From the NCBI GenBank assembly GCA_963815965.1, contig CAWFIT010000019.1, positions 1 through 64,000 of the forward strand: DNA of 64,000 nucleotides, read 5' to 3'. The notes under the pieces are model-generated. The model was not told the origin of the DNA, searched no databases, and worked only from the letters and a program-made list of their open reading frames with translations. The stretch comes from DASVFB01 sp963815965 (GTDB taxonomy: Bacteria; Actinomycetota; Thermoleophilia; Gaiellales; Gaiellaceae). This document shows positions 1 to 8,543 of this stretch, one piece after another; position 1 is the stretch's first letter, and each line of letters opens with the position of its first letter. The position numbers were made by a program, and so were the translations under genes.

Positions 1-422
1 GTCAGCGACGCGCCGGCGACGAGCTCCTCGAGAAAGGCAGCGACGACGTCCTTCGCCATGCCGCCGATCCGAACGCCGGTGAGATCGACGTGCGACACGA
101 GCAGCGGCTCCTCGCTCGCCTCCAACGCGACGTGTGCCAGCGCCTCGGCGGACGGGACGACCGCGGATCCATGCCCACGAACGCCGTCGTCTCGCAGAGG
201 CCGCGCAAGTGCTTCGCCGAACGCGCGTCCGGCCGCACGCACCTCTTCCTCGGCGTCTCCTGGGGCCACTTCGAGCGCGAGGTCGAACGACGCGTAGGCC
301 GCAAGCAGGCCGAGCAGGTGGTCGAGGGCGGAGACACCTGTGGCGACGTTGGCGGCGCCGCTTCCGTCGATGGACACACGCACCTGCGCGTGCGCGTCGT
401 GGATTCGATTCGGCGCGGTCAC
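1..422 (-). CDS. HisB-like (IGPD-fold) protein lacking metal ligands, C-terminus cut by window edge
   Basis: The 140 visible residues align with the imidazoleglycerol-phosphate dehydratase fold: TGVSALDHLLG matches the TGVxFxDHML motif, ASFDL follows, then GVRGHGSAVVP matches GIRRFGxAxxP. Active HisB binds manganese through an AHHTxED motif and later histidines. Here that stretch is shortened to an acidic/neutral EEEVRAAG run and the next helix reads AKDVV where the family has NRHVF, so most ligands are gone. It starts at a GTG 24 nt after the murA stop and probably shares its transcript. No other his gene is visible. Histidine biosynthesis is therefore unlikely to be its role; a non-catalytic or repurposed IGPD fold is an inference. 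Confidence 0.65.
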   Translation of the reverse strand, partial: MTAPNRIHDAHAQVRVSIDGSGAANVATGVSALDHLLGLLAAYASFDLALEVAPGDAEEEVRAAGRAFGEALARPLRDDGVRGHGSAVVPSAEALAHVALEASEEPLLVSHVDLTGVRIGGMAKDVVAAFLEELVAGASL

Positions 423-445
423 TGTCCCGCGAGCGTAGCGCTCCG

Positions 446-1759
446 CTAGCCCGAGACGCGCTCGATGCGCGCGCCGAGGCCGCGCAAACGCTCGTCGATC
501 CGCTCGTAGCCCTTGTCGATCTGGTAGACGGCGCCGATCGTCGACTGCCCCTCGGCGCAAAGGCCCGCGAGCAGCATCGACATGCCCGCGCGGATGTCCG
601 GGCTCTCCATCCGCTGGCCATAGAGCTGTGCCGGACCGCTGACGACGACTCGATGTGGATCGCAGAGGATGATGCGCGCGCCCATCGACACGAGCTTGTC
701 CGTGAAGAAGAGGCGGCTCTCGAACATCTTCTCGAAGATCAGCACGGTGCCGAAGGACTGCGTCGCGACGGTGACCGCGATCGACGTGAGATCCGCCGGG
801 AACGCGGGCCAGGGCCCGTCCTCGATCTTCGCGATGTGCCCGCCCAGGTCGTCCTGGATGACGAGCTGCTGCCCGGGAGGCACGTGCACGCTCGTCTCCC
901 CCACCTCGACGCGGACGCCGAGCCGTCCGAACGGCGGCAGGATCGACCCGAGGTCCTTCGTCTCGACACCCTCGATCGTGATGCCGCCTCCGGTGATCGC
1001 GGCGAGGCCGATGAACGACGCGACCTCGATGTGGTCGGAGCCGATCCGCCACTCGCCGCCGCGCAGTGAGTCGACGCCGCGGATGCGCAGGACGTTGGAC
1101 TCGATGCCTTCGATGTCGGCGCCGAGCGAGACAAGGAACCGGCAGAGGTCCTGCACGTGCGGCTCGCACGCGGCGTTCCCTACGACCGTCTCGCCCGGCG
1201 TGAGCACTGCGGCCATGACCGTGTTCTCCGTCGCCATGACGCTCGCCTCGTCGAGGAACACGTGCTTGCCTCGCAGGCCGTCGGGCGCGCTCACGTCGAA
1301 GCGCGGGCCGATCTCGATCTGCGCGCCGAGCTCCGCGAACGCGTGGATGTGCGGGTCGAGCCTGCGCCGGCCGATCACGTCGCCGCCGGGCGGCGACACG
1401 CTCACCGAGCCGAGACGCGCGAGCAGCGGCCCCGCGAGCAGGAACGAGGCGCGCATCCGGCTGCACAGCTCCTCGTCCAGCTCACGCTTGCGCACGTCGG
1501 CGGCCGTGACGCGAATCTCGTTCGGCCCGGTCCACTCGACGTCTGCTCCGACGTCGGCGAGCAGAGCGACCATCGTGTCGACATCGCGGATGCGCGGGAC
1601 GTTCGTCAACCGGATCGTCTCGTGCGTGAGCAGGCACGCCGCGAGGATCGGCAGCGCGCCGTTTTTGTTTCCAGCCGCGCGGACGGAGCCGGACAGCGCT
1701 TCGCCGCCTTCGATGACGAAGGACTCCGTGAGTGCGTTCGCGACGGTGGTCGTTGCCAT
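446..1759 (-). CDS. murA: UDP-N-acetylglucosamine 1-carboxyvinyltransferase
   Basis: MurA transfers enolpyruvate from PEP to UDP-GlcNAc, the first committed step of peptidoglycan synthesis, in the cytosol. The 437-residue protein is full length, with the N-terminal AAGNKNGALPIL substrate motif and the inside-out alpha/beta barrel pattern throughout. The catalytic loop reads PPGGDVIGRR, so the usual cysteine of PGGCxIG is aspartate at residue 127. Cys-to-Asp enzymes are known from mycobacteria and chlamydiae and are intrinsically resistant to fosfomycin. A GGGAGA ribosome-binding sequence lies about 11 nt before the ATG, so this mRNA has a real leader. It is divergent from an HD-domain gene and followed by the HisB-like gene. 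Confidence 0.96.
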   Translation of the reverse strand: MATTTVANALTESFVIEGGEALSGSVRAAGNKNGALPILAACLLTHETIRLTNVPRIRDVDTMVALLADVGADVEWTGPNEIRVTAADVRKRELDEELCSRMRASFLLAGPLLARLGSVSVSPPGGDVIGRRRLDPHIHAFAELGAQIEIGPRFDVSAPDGLRGKHVFLDEASVMATENTVMAAVLTPGETVVGNAACEPHVQDLCRFLVSLGADIEGIESNVLRIRGVDSLRGGEWRIGSDHIEVASFIGLAAITGGGITIEGVETKDLGSILPPFGRLGVRVEVGETSVHVPPGQQLVIQDDLGGHIAKIEDGPWPAFPADLTSIAVTVATQSFGTVLIFEKMFESRLFFTDKLVSMGARIILCDPHRVVVSGPAQLYGQRMESPDIRAGMSMLLAGLCAEGQSTIGAVYQIDKGYERIDERLRGLGARIERVSG

Positions 1760-1801
1760 GAGCTCGAGTTCTCCCGGCTGAATTCTGCTGCAGGAGGCGG
1801 C

Positions 1802-1808
1802 TATCCTA
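1802..1808. promoter_or_regulatory. Overlapping divergent -10 elements (murA / HD gene)
   Basis: The plus strand reads TATCCT (1802-1807), 10 nt before the GTG at 1818; the minus strand reads TAGGAT (1808-1803), 43 nt before murA. Both hexamers fit TANNNT and overlap. The plus transcript would have almost no leader, while murA has a leader with a Shine-Dalgarno. Seen in sequence; promoter function is inferred. Confidence 0.45.
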
Positions 1809-1817
1809 CCCCTGCGC

Positions 1818-2393
1818 GTGGATCCGACACGGGACCGGGCCTGGGAGACGCTGACGCGCTACACCAAGAGCGAGTCGCTGCTGCGCCATGCGCTCGCAGT
1901 CGAGGCGTCGACCCGGTTCTACGCCGCGAAGTTCGGCGAGGACGAGGAGCTCTGGGGCGTCGCGGCGCTGCTCCACGACTTCGACTACGAGATCCATCCG
2001 ACGCTCGACAAGCACCCGCAGGACGGCGCACCGATCCTGCGCGAGGAGGGTTACCCGGAGGAGGTCGTCGAGACGGTGCTGTCGCACGCGGAGCACCTGA
2101 ACATGCCGCGCGACACGCTCCTCAAGAAGACGCTCTTCGCCTGCGACGAGCTGAGCGGGTTCATCCACGCGTGCGGTCTCGTGCGGCCGACCGGGCTCGA
2201 GGGCCTCGAGCCGAAGTCGGTCCGCAAGAAGTTGAAGCAGCCGTCGTTCGCTTCCGGCGTCCATCGCGACGAGGTCTATCGGGGCGCCGAGGAGCTCGGC
2301 CTCGAGCTCGACGAGCACATCCGCAACGTCGTCGCCGCGCTCCAGCCGATCGCCGGCGAGCTCGGCCTGCGCACGTCAGAGAGCGCCGACTAG
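1818..2393 (+). CDS. HD-domain metal-dependent hydrolase-like protein
   Basis: This 191-residue protein has an HD-domain signature: His24 in LLRHALAVE, the paired His53-Asp54 in LLHDFDYE, and a later HAEHLNM histidine group. HD proteins are metal-dependent phosphohydrolases acting on nucleotides or other phosphate esters; the substrate cannot be read from sequence. It resembles small HD proteins annotated as HDIG-domain hydrolases. The GTG start lies 10 nt after a TATCCT -10-like hexamer and has no Shine-Dalgarno, which suggests a nearly leaderless mRNA. Its 3' end overlaps the convergent aminotransferase by 18 nt. Confidence 0.8.
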   Translation: MDPTRDRAWETLTRYTKSESLLRHALAVEASTRFYAAKFGEDEELWGVAALLHDFDYEIHPTLDKHPQDGAPILREEGYPEEVVETVLSHAEHLNMPRDTLLKKTLFACDELSGFIHACGLVRPTGLEGLEPKSVRKKLKQPSFASGVHRDEVYRGAEELGLELDEHIRNVVAALQPIAGELGLRTSESAD

Positions 2394-3452
2394 GCGCTCC
2401 ACGTCGTCCTCGCTCGTCCACCAGCCGCACGACGCGCGCACGAGCGGCGTCCCCGGGATGTTCCGGACTACGACGCCCTCGTCCAGTAGGCGGGCGGCGA
2501 CCGTCTCCGCGTCGTCGTCGGGCCGGAACGCGACGAGCCCGGACTGATCCGGCGGCGTCACGACATGAACGCGACTCGCCAGTGCCTCGCGACAGGCGGC
2601 GACCATCTCGCGGATCCGCGCGAACCGCCACTCCGGCGCGAGGCCGATCGCGGTGGCAAGTCCTACCAGCGACGCGATCGACAGCCAGCCGGAGTCGAAG
2701 CGCTGCGCTCCCTCGCGGGCGACGTACCGGCCGCCCGGCTCGAACGACTGCTGCGCGAAGTAGGCCGGCCGCGCGACGCGCAGCGAATCGAGGTCGGCGA
2801 TATAGAGCGCGCCGGTCGTGTCCGGCCCGCACAGCCACTTCTGGCCCGACACCGTGTAGTAGTCGATCGCGCCGACGTCGACCGGGATCGCGCCGACCGA
2901 CTGCGCGCCGTCGACGAGCACGGGGACGCCGGTGCGCTCCCTGAGTGCGCGCACGTCGAGCGTGATGCCGGTCGTCCAGAGGACGTGCGACACGGCGAGC
3001 AGGCGCGTTCGCGGCGTGACCTCGGCCACGATCGCTTCGAGGAGCTCCTCCGGGCCGAGCCCGTCCACCCGCGCGACCCGCACCGTTGCGCCCGACGTGA
3101 ACACCGGCCCAGCGAGGCCGAAGTGCTCCGCGTCCGTCGTGACGATCTCGTCGTTCGGCTGCAGGCCGAGGCCGGCGAGCACGATGTTGCAGCCGTCGGT
3201 GGTCGAGTACGTAAGCGCAACGCGCTCCGGAGCAGCGCCGACCAGTGCGGCGAACAGTCCTCGGAGCGTCGCGCGCGCCGCCTGCATCTGCTCGATGTAG
3301 GGCTTGCCGCTCCGCCCGTGCTCGAGGTCTCGCCGAAGTTGATCCTCGATCGCTTCCTCCGTCGGCCGCGCGAGCGGGCCGAACGTGCCCGCGTTGAGGT
3401 ACGCGACGTGCTCGAGTACGGGGAACAGCGCCCTTCCTTCGTCGAAGGTCAT
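2376..3452 (-). CDS. Class V aminotransferase (cysteine desulfurase-like PLP enzyme)
   Basis: Fold-type I PLP enzyme of the class V family, 358 residues. The N-terminus carries YLNAGTFGPL, followed by a phosphate-binding TYSTTDGCN, the cofactor aspartate in LVDGAQSVG and the Schiff-base lysine at about residue 205 in VSGQKWLCGP. This pattern occurs in isopenicillin-N epimerase-like and selenocysteine-lyase-like members. An IscS/SufS role is not clear, because no typical C-terminal active-site cysteine loop is evident. The start is the ATG at 3452, whose ATGA overlaps the stop of the upstream EEP gene; the frame stays open further upstream but that would bury it deep in that gene. Substrate unknown. 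Confidence 0.85.
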   Translation of the reverse strand: MTFDEGRALFPVLEHVAYLNAGTFGPLARPTEEAIEDQLRRDLEHGRSGKPYIEQMQAARATLRGLFAALVGAAPERVALTYSTTDGCNIVLAGLGLQPNDEIVTTDAEHFGLAGPVFTSGATVRVARVDGLGPEELLEAIVAEVTPRTRLLAVSHVLWTTGITLDVRALRERTGVPVLVDGAQSVGAIPVDVGAIDYYTVSGQKWLCGPDTTGALYIADLDSLRVARPAYFAQQSFEPGGRYVAREGAQRFDSGWLSIASLVGLATAIGLAPEWRFARIREMVAACREALASRVHVVTPPDQSGLVAFRPDDDAETVAARLLDEGVVVRNIPGTPLVRASCGWWTSEDDVERLVGAL

Positions 3453-4258
3453 TCGACGACCACGTCGACCGGCGTGTGGTCGGACAGCCGCGCCCCGTCG
3501 CGCTCGCGGCGCTCGGGCTTCCACCGCGTCGGTCCGGATGTGAGCTCGAGCCCTCGTACGAGCACCTGGTCGATTCCAGGCCCCGGCCGGGAGAAGCCCC
3601 ACTCGTCGGAGACGATGTCCAGCAGCGTGCGCGAGCGCTCGAACGTCACGTTGAAGTCGCCGGCGACTGCTATTGGCTCGTCGGGTCGCGCGAGTCCGTC
3701 GACGTAGACGAACGCGCGCAGGAGCTCGGCGTCGGCCATACGCTCGTCAGGCGGGTAGCTCGTTGCATGCAAGTTGGCCACGAGCAGCGACCGCGAGCCG
3801 TCGGAGAGCCTGACCGCCTGGCAAACGCGGCGCTCGCTCCCCCACGCGAGCCGTGCGAGCGGCCCGAGCGAGAGCCACTCCGCCTGCGCACGGCGGAACG
3901 ACCGGGGGTTGAGGACGCAGACGTGCTCTCCGCGCAGCTGCAGCCGCCGGGAGATGAGGATCGCGTTTCCCTGTCCCGAGAACGCAGAGCGCAGAAGACC
4001 CTCGTTGAGCGAGGTGACCCGGCGGCCGATGTCCGCCGTCGTCGGGATCGGCCCCAGCGAGGGAGGATGTGCGAGCGCCGGCGCGACCGTGTACGGCGTC
4101 CAGGAGGCGAGCTTCGACAGCGACCACGCGGGCAGTTCCTGCAGGCAGACGACGTCCGGGTCGTCGCTGACCGCCAGCTCCACCGTCTCGCGGAGGAAGG
4201 CGTGCCGTTGCGGCGGCGCGGTGTGCCCGTGGAACACGTTCCAGGTGCGGATCAGCAA
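3449..4258 (-). CDS. Endonuclease/exonuclease/phosphatase (EEP) family protein
   Basis: A 269-residue member of the EEP superfamily of Mg-dependent phosphodiesterases. Visible motifs in order are TWNVFHG near the N-terminus, VVCLQELPAW (metal glutamate), VAGDFNVTF, and the C-terminal LSDHTPVDV catalytic Asp-His. Members cleave DNA, RNA or phospholipid headgroups; the substrate here is not evident, and there is no signal peptide or membrane segment. It is translationally coupled through ATGA to the class V aminotransferase. A divergent TAAGCT element sits 8 nt before its ATG. Confidence 0.88.
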   Translation of the reverse strand: MLIRTWNVFHGHTAPPQRHAFLRETVELAVSDDPDVVCLQELPAWSLSKLASWTPYTVAPALAHPPSLGPIPTTADIGRRVTSLNEGLLRSAFSGQGNAILISRRLQLRGEHVCVLNPRSFRRAQAEWLSLGPLARLAWGSERRVCQAVRLSDGSRSLLVANLHATSYPPDERMADAELLRAFVYVDGLARPDEPIAVAGDFNVTFERSRTLLDIVSDEWGFSRPGPGIDQVLVRGLELTSGPTRWKPERRERDGARLSDHTPVDVVVE

Positions 4259-4265
4259 GGCGGTT

Positions 4266-4272
4266 TAGCTTA
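4266..4272. promoter_or_regulatory. Overlapping divergent -10 elements (EEP gene / 4281 gene)
   Basis: TAGCTT on plus (4266-4271) lies 9 nt before the ATG at 4281; TAAGCT on minus (4272-4267) lies 8 nt before the ATG at 4258. The element reads almost the same on both strands. Promoter function is inferred from hexamer and spacing. Confidence 0.45.
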
Positions 4273-4280
4273 AGGGCAAC

Positions 4281-4592
4281 ATGTTTCGCCGCCGCCGCTT
4301 CCGGGAGGTGATCGAGCGCCAGCTCGCGTTCTTCGAAGAGGACGACTTCGACCTGCTCACCGACGTCGATCGCGCGCTCGAGAAGTACGAGCGCGCGGAC
4401 CGCGACGAGGCGGAGGAGCTCTACGGCGACTACCAGTTGACGATCGAAGCTGCTACGGACAGGCTCGCCGAGTTGCGCGACACGTACGCGCGCACGCTCG
4501 ATGAGGACGACGCCGAGCAATTCGTGCGCGAGTTCAACGACGCGGTCGTCGAGCGTTGGCGCGACCTCGCGTTGACGATCGAAGAGAGTTAG
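4281..4592 (+). CDS. Small acidic helical protein of unknown function
   Basis: A 103-residue soluble protein, strongly acidic and predicted mostly helical (heptad-like spacing through residues 10-90), with no cysteines, no membrane segment and no catalytic motif I recognise. The basic N-terminal patch MFRRRRFREV is followed by an acidic body. The ATG lies 9 nt after a TAGCTT hexamer, with AAGGG between them that could also serve as a weak ribosome site. I do not assign a function. A coding call is supported by length, composition, and fit between flanking genes without overlap. Confidence 0.75.
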   Translation: MFRRRRFREVIERQLAFFEEDDFDLLTDVDRALEKYERADRDEAEELYGDYQLTIEAATDRLAELRDTYARTLDEDDAEQFVREFNDAVVERWRDLALTIEES

Positions 4593-4681
4593 CTGCGGTG
4601 CGGCTCTCCGATGGAGCTGCGGCACGCGCGGCGCTGAATGACCCATACGGGTCAAGCACGCGCAGATCGCCTGTTGAGACG

Positions 4682-4894
4682 ATGGCGAACGTGGAGAGAA
4701 CGGCCCCTGAAATCGCGCGCGACTTCAGCGACGTCATCGCTGTGATTCGCAGCAGCGCGGACCTCGTCAAGCTCAAGCTCGAGGTGAACGATCCCGCGAC
4801 GATCGACGTGGCGCGAATTATCAGAGCCTCCGAGGAGGCCGCGGCGCTGACGAGGGAGCTGCGCTCGCTCGTGTTCCAGGAAGAGTCGGTCTAG
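4682..4894 (+). CDS. Orphan HisKA-like dimerisation helix pair without phospho-acceptor His
   Basis: A 70-residue protein that looks like the two-helix dimerisation domain of histidine kinases. It has ARDFSDVIAVIRSSADLV, then a short linker, then IIRASEEAAALTRELRSLV, matching the HDFNNLLxxI...AAxRAAxLTRQLL pattern of hybrid kinases. The histidine expected immediately before DF is arginine, and no ATPase domain follows. It may be a dimerisation or decoy module, or a relict. The frame is open upstream from 4556, but that would overlap the preceding gene; the ATG at 4682 begins the conserved part. Its stop overlaps the convergent dnaE2 stop. Confidence 0.6.
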   Translation: MANVERTAPEIARDFSDVIAVIRSSADLVKLKLEVNDPATIDVARIIRASEEAAALTRELRSLVFQEESV

Positions 4895-7800
4895 CGATGC
4901 CCGAAGTGGTGTGCGCGCGGTAACGACTCACCGACGCTGATCTCGGCGACCTCGCGCGCGAGCGGGCCGAGCGACTCCACCTTGTCCACAAGAACGTTCA
5001 TGTTCCGATCGCGCCGCTCGAAGCGGCCGTGCGCGAGCAGCAGCGGCTCTCCGCGAACAAGCGCGCGGTAGCGCTCGTACACCGGCGGCGGGACGATCAG
5101 GTTCATCTGGCCTGCCTCGTCCTCGAGCAGCATGAAGACGACGCCCTTCGCCGTCGACGGTCGCTGCCGAGCGATCGCCATCCCCGCCACGCGGACGCGC
5201 CGGCCGTCGCGGCACCGCTCGAGCTCGGCGCTCGACAGCACGCCCTCGGGCAGATGCGGCCGGAGGAGCTCGAGCGGGTGAACTCCGACGGAGAGGCTCG
5301 TCGTGCGGTAGTCGGCGAGCATCCGCTCCCAATCAGTCTGCTCGCGCAGCGTGGGCGTCTCGACCGTGGGGTCGAGTGGTAGCGCGAGCTGCCGCTCGTT
5401 GCCGCGCGAGCCGGGGACGCTCTCCGCCTGCGGCACGAGCCCGAGCTCCCAGAGCAGCACGCGCCGCGGCCGGCCGAAGCAGTCGCACGCGCCCGAGGCG
5501 ACGAGCGACTCGAGCGTGTCCCGCGACAGCTCCGTCCGCTGCGCGAGCTCCCGCACGTCCGCGACCGGCTGCGCCGCGACAACGGCCGCCGCGTCGTCGT
5601 CCGACACGTGCTCGACGTAGTTCAGCCCGACTCGGACCGCCCCTTCTTCCATACGCGCCTTCACACCGCTGCGGTTGACGTCCGGGGGCCGGACCTCCAC
5701 CCCGCGCCGCTGGGCGTCGCGGACGAGCGACGCCGGCGGATAGAAGCCCATCGGCTGCTCGTTCAGAAGCGCGCAGAGAAACTCTCCTGGATGGTGGTGG
5801 CGCAGCCACGCCGACTGGTACGCGAGCAGCGCGAACGCCGCCGAGTGCGACTTCGGGAAGCCGAAGCCCGCGAAGCCCCGCACCTTGTCGTAGATCTCGT
5901 GCGCGAGCCGCTCGTCGAGGCCTTTGCCCATCGCGCCTTCGACGAAGCGCCCGCGAAAGGCCTCGATCGCGGCTTCGCTGCGTTTGCGTGAGAGCGCCCG
6001 GCGCAGGCCTTCGGCATCCCCGATCGAGAAGCCTGCGACCGCCATCGCGACCTCGAGCACCTGATCCTGGAAGATGATCGTGCCGAGCGTCTCGCGCAGC
6101 GGCTCCTCGAGCAGCGGGTGCTCGACGGGCGGCACGTAGCTCGGGTCCTCTCGGATTGCCTGGCGCCGGTCGATGAACGGGTGTACCGACTTCGACTGGA
6201 TCGGGCCTGGACGCATGATCGCGACCTGGATCGTCAGGTCGTCGAGGTTCTCCGGCCGCGTGCGGAGCAGCGTCTGCATCTGCGCGCGCGATTCGATCTG
6301 GAACGTGCCGATGGTGTCCGCGTTCTGAATCTCGGCGTACACGTCAGGGTCCTGCAGCGAAATGCGAGAGAGGTCGATCGTCTTGCCGTGCACGCGCGCG
6401 ACCTGTTCGACGCAATCCTCGACGGCGGAGAGCATTCCCAGCCCGAGCAGGTCGATCTTCAGGAAGCCTGCGTCGGAGCACGAGTCCTTGTCCCACTGCA
6501 CCATCTGGCGGCCGGCCATCGCGCACGGCTGCACGGGGACGAGCTCGATCAGCGGCCGCGACGAGATGACCATGCCGCCCGGATGCTGCGAGATGTGGCG
6601 CGGGAGGCCGGCGAGCTCCGAGCACAGCTCCGCGAATGCGCGCCAGCGCGGCGAGCGGAGCTTCGTCTCCGCGTCCGGCAGCGCGGCGAGCTCATCGCGG
6701 ACGCGCGTCGCGTTCCAGCCGTCGGTGATCCGTGCAAGTCGCTCGAGATCAGCGAACGGCAGGCCGAGCGCCTTGCCGAGGTCGCGGATCGCACCACGCG
6801 AGCGATACGTCGCGAATGTCGCTACCAGTGCCGCGTGCTCGCGCCCGTACTTCTCCGTCACGCGGACGATCAGCTGCTCACGGATGTCCCGTGGGAAGTC
6901 GAGGTCGATGTCCGGCACCGACGACAAGCTCGTCGTTGAGGAAGCGGCCGAGCGACAGGTCGGCCTCAACGGGATCCACGTGCGAGAGGCCGGTCAGGTA
7001 GCAGACGATCGAGCCGACGGACGAACCGCGGCCTCGGCCCGGAGGCAGCATCTGCCGCGCGACCGAGGAGCCGCGTACCTCGACGGCGACCTCGCGGGCG
7101 AGCTCGAGCACCTCCCAGTGCAGGAGGAAGAAGCCGGCGAGGCCGATGCGCTCGATCAGCGCAAGCTCTTCGTCAAGGCGCTGCCGGGCACGCCTCTTGT
7201 GCCCGTTCAGTGACGCGTACCGCTCACGGAACAGCCGGTCGCAGAGAGCGCGGAGCTGCACGATTGCCGGCTCGACACCGTCGGAGAAATCCGGATAGCG
7301 ATAGCCGAGCTCCTCCGTGAGATCGAACTCGAGCCGCTGCGCGAGCTCGCCCGATCGTGCGACCGCTTCCCTGTCGTCAGGGAATCGCTCGAGCAGCTCG
7401 GCCGGCGGGAGCAGCACGGACTCGTGGTTGCCGCGTCGCTCGCGCTCGCACCCGTCGAGCGACGTGCGGTTGCGGATCGCGACGAGCGCGTCCTGCAGGC
7501 CGACGCGCGACCGAGCATGCGCATGCGGATCGCCCGTGACGACTGTGTCGACACCGAGCGTCTCGGCGAGGTCGCGCAGCGCTGCGTTGCGGCGCACGTC
7601 CCCGCGCTCGTAGGGACGCTGCAGCTCGACGAAGAAACTGTCGCGGCCGAAGGCCTGGGCGAGCCGCGCCACTGCGTTCGGGTTGCGGACGGCGAGCCCG
7701 TCGCGTGCACAGCCGGAGAGGCAGACCAGCCCGTCGTTCAATTGCTCGAGCAGCGTCTGGTCGAGCGCAGGCGGCACAGGCCTTCTGGCCATGTCCCTAG

Positions 7801-8113
7801 TCCTGGACTCGGGACGTGTCTCTTTGTGCGCTGCCGTGAGGAGCCTGCAGAGATTGGCGTACCCGCTCGGCGACTCCACGAGCAGCGTGACGTGGGCACC
7901 GCCGGCCAGCGTCACCTCGGCGCCGGTGATCGGCCGCACCCCGAACGCCTTGGCCGCGTGCGCGAACTCAAGGGAGCCGTAGACCCCGTCGTGGTCGGTG
8001 AGCGCCAGCGCCTCGTAGCCGAGCTCCGCGGCGCGGACGACCAGCTCCTCGGGCAAAGACGCTCCGTCCAGGAAGGAATACGCAGAATGACAGTGGAGCT
8101 CGCTGTACGTCAC
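4891..8113 (-). CDS. dnaE2: Error-prone DNA polymerase III alpha subunit (DnaE2), frameshifted near 6925
   Basis: DnaE2 is the replicative-type polymerase that performs SOS mutagenic translesion synthesis with ImuB. The N-terminal part (8113 to about 6930) has the PHP domain (LHCHSAYSFLDG, GDPHAHAR); the C-terminal part carries the polymerase palm motif PDIDLDFPRD, helix-hairpin-helix and OB regions. They lie in different frames: GRFLNDEL ends in one and SVPDIDLDF resumes in the next. The total length is 3n+1, consistent with one extra base near 6925. The extra base may be a sequencing error or an inactivating mutation; nothing looks like a programmed-frameshift slippery site. The start is a GTG 6 nt after a weak TAGCGC hexamer. 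Confidence 0.9.
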
Positions 8114-8119
8114 GGCGCG

Positions 8120-8129
8120 GCGCTAGGCT
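8120..8129. promoter_or_regulatory. Overlapping divergent -10 elements (dnaE2 / 8138 gene)
   Basis: TAGGCT on plus (8124-8129) lies 8 nt before the GTG at 8138; TAGCGC on minus (8125-8120) lies exactly 6 nt before the dnaE2 GTG. The minus element is a weaker match to TANNNT. No LexA box (GAACN4GTTC) is visible here, unlike at imuB. Confidence 0.35.
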
Positions 8130-8137
8130 TGGCCCCC

Positions 8138-8320
8138 GTGGAGCGGACAGTGGGAGGGGTCTTTCGCTATGAGCTCGTCGCCGAGGACGGCGAGCGGATC
8201 GGCGACCTCGCGACCGAAGAAGGGTCGTGGGCGATCGGCGACCTCGTTCCGTGCGCCGGTCACGTCTTCGAGATCCGCACGATCGAGAACACAAAGCTGG
8301 AAGTCCGCCGCGTCATCTGA
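8138..8320 (+). CDS. Small beta-rich protein of unknown function
   Basis: A 60-residue protein read from GTG, containing GVFRYELVAEDGERIG, a GSWAIGDLV segment and an IRTIENTKLEVRRV tail. It looks like a compact beta-strand protein of the kind widespread but uncharacterised in actinobacteria. There is no catalytic motif. A second in-frame GTG at 8150 would shorten it by four residues. A TAGGCT hexamer 8 nt upstream supports expression of a near-leaderless mRNA, and a strong hairpin begins immediately after the stop. It separates dnaE2 from imuB. Confidence 0.6.
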   Translation: MERTVGGVFRYELVAEDGERIGDLATEEGSWAIGDLVPCAGHVFEIRTIENTKLEVRRVI

Positions 8321-8321
8321 T

Positions 8322-8350
8322 CCGCGCAAAGTGCTTCGCACTTTGCGCGG
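8322..8350. terminator. Perfect 13-bp hairpin after the 8138 gene
   Basis: Two 13-nt arms (CCGCGCAAAGTGC and its exact reverse complement) flank a 3-nt TTC loop and begin one nt after the TGA. No U-tract follows on either strand, so it is either a bidirectional U-less terminator or an mRNA 3'-end stabiliser. Structure seen; role inferred. Confidence 0.55.
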
Positions 8351-8357
8351 GAAGACC

Positions 8358-8384
8358 GGGCAGGCGCGCTGCGCGCGCGTGCCC
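8358..8384. terminator. Second GC-rich hairpin, tandem to the first
   Basis: GGGCA at 8358 pairs with TGCCC ending at 8384, with a GCGCGC-rich interior that also pairs imperfectly. It sits 8 nt after the first hairpin. Between here and 8543 I see no further gene or clear motif. Confidence 0.35.
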
Positions 8385-8543
8385 AAAGGTGTTATTGCAA
8401 GGTGAGTGGCTTCGCCTGATGCGTGGTGAGCAGCGCGGCAAAGCCACGCTGCCGGCGAGCGGTTCATCTTCGAATGACGTTTCGTTCCAGGCACAGCTCT
8501 GCCGTACCGACACCCGCCTTTGCCGAAGCAGCACCTCAAGCGT

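Noticed and set aside
6900..6950. Programmed frameshift in dnaE2
   Set aside because: No slippery heptamer, no downstream pseudoknot that I can see, and no known programmed shift at this site in DnaE2; a single extra base is simpler.
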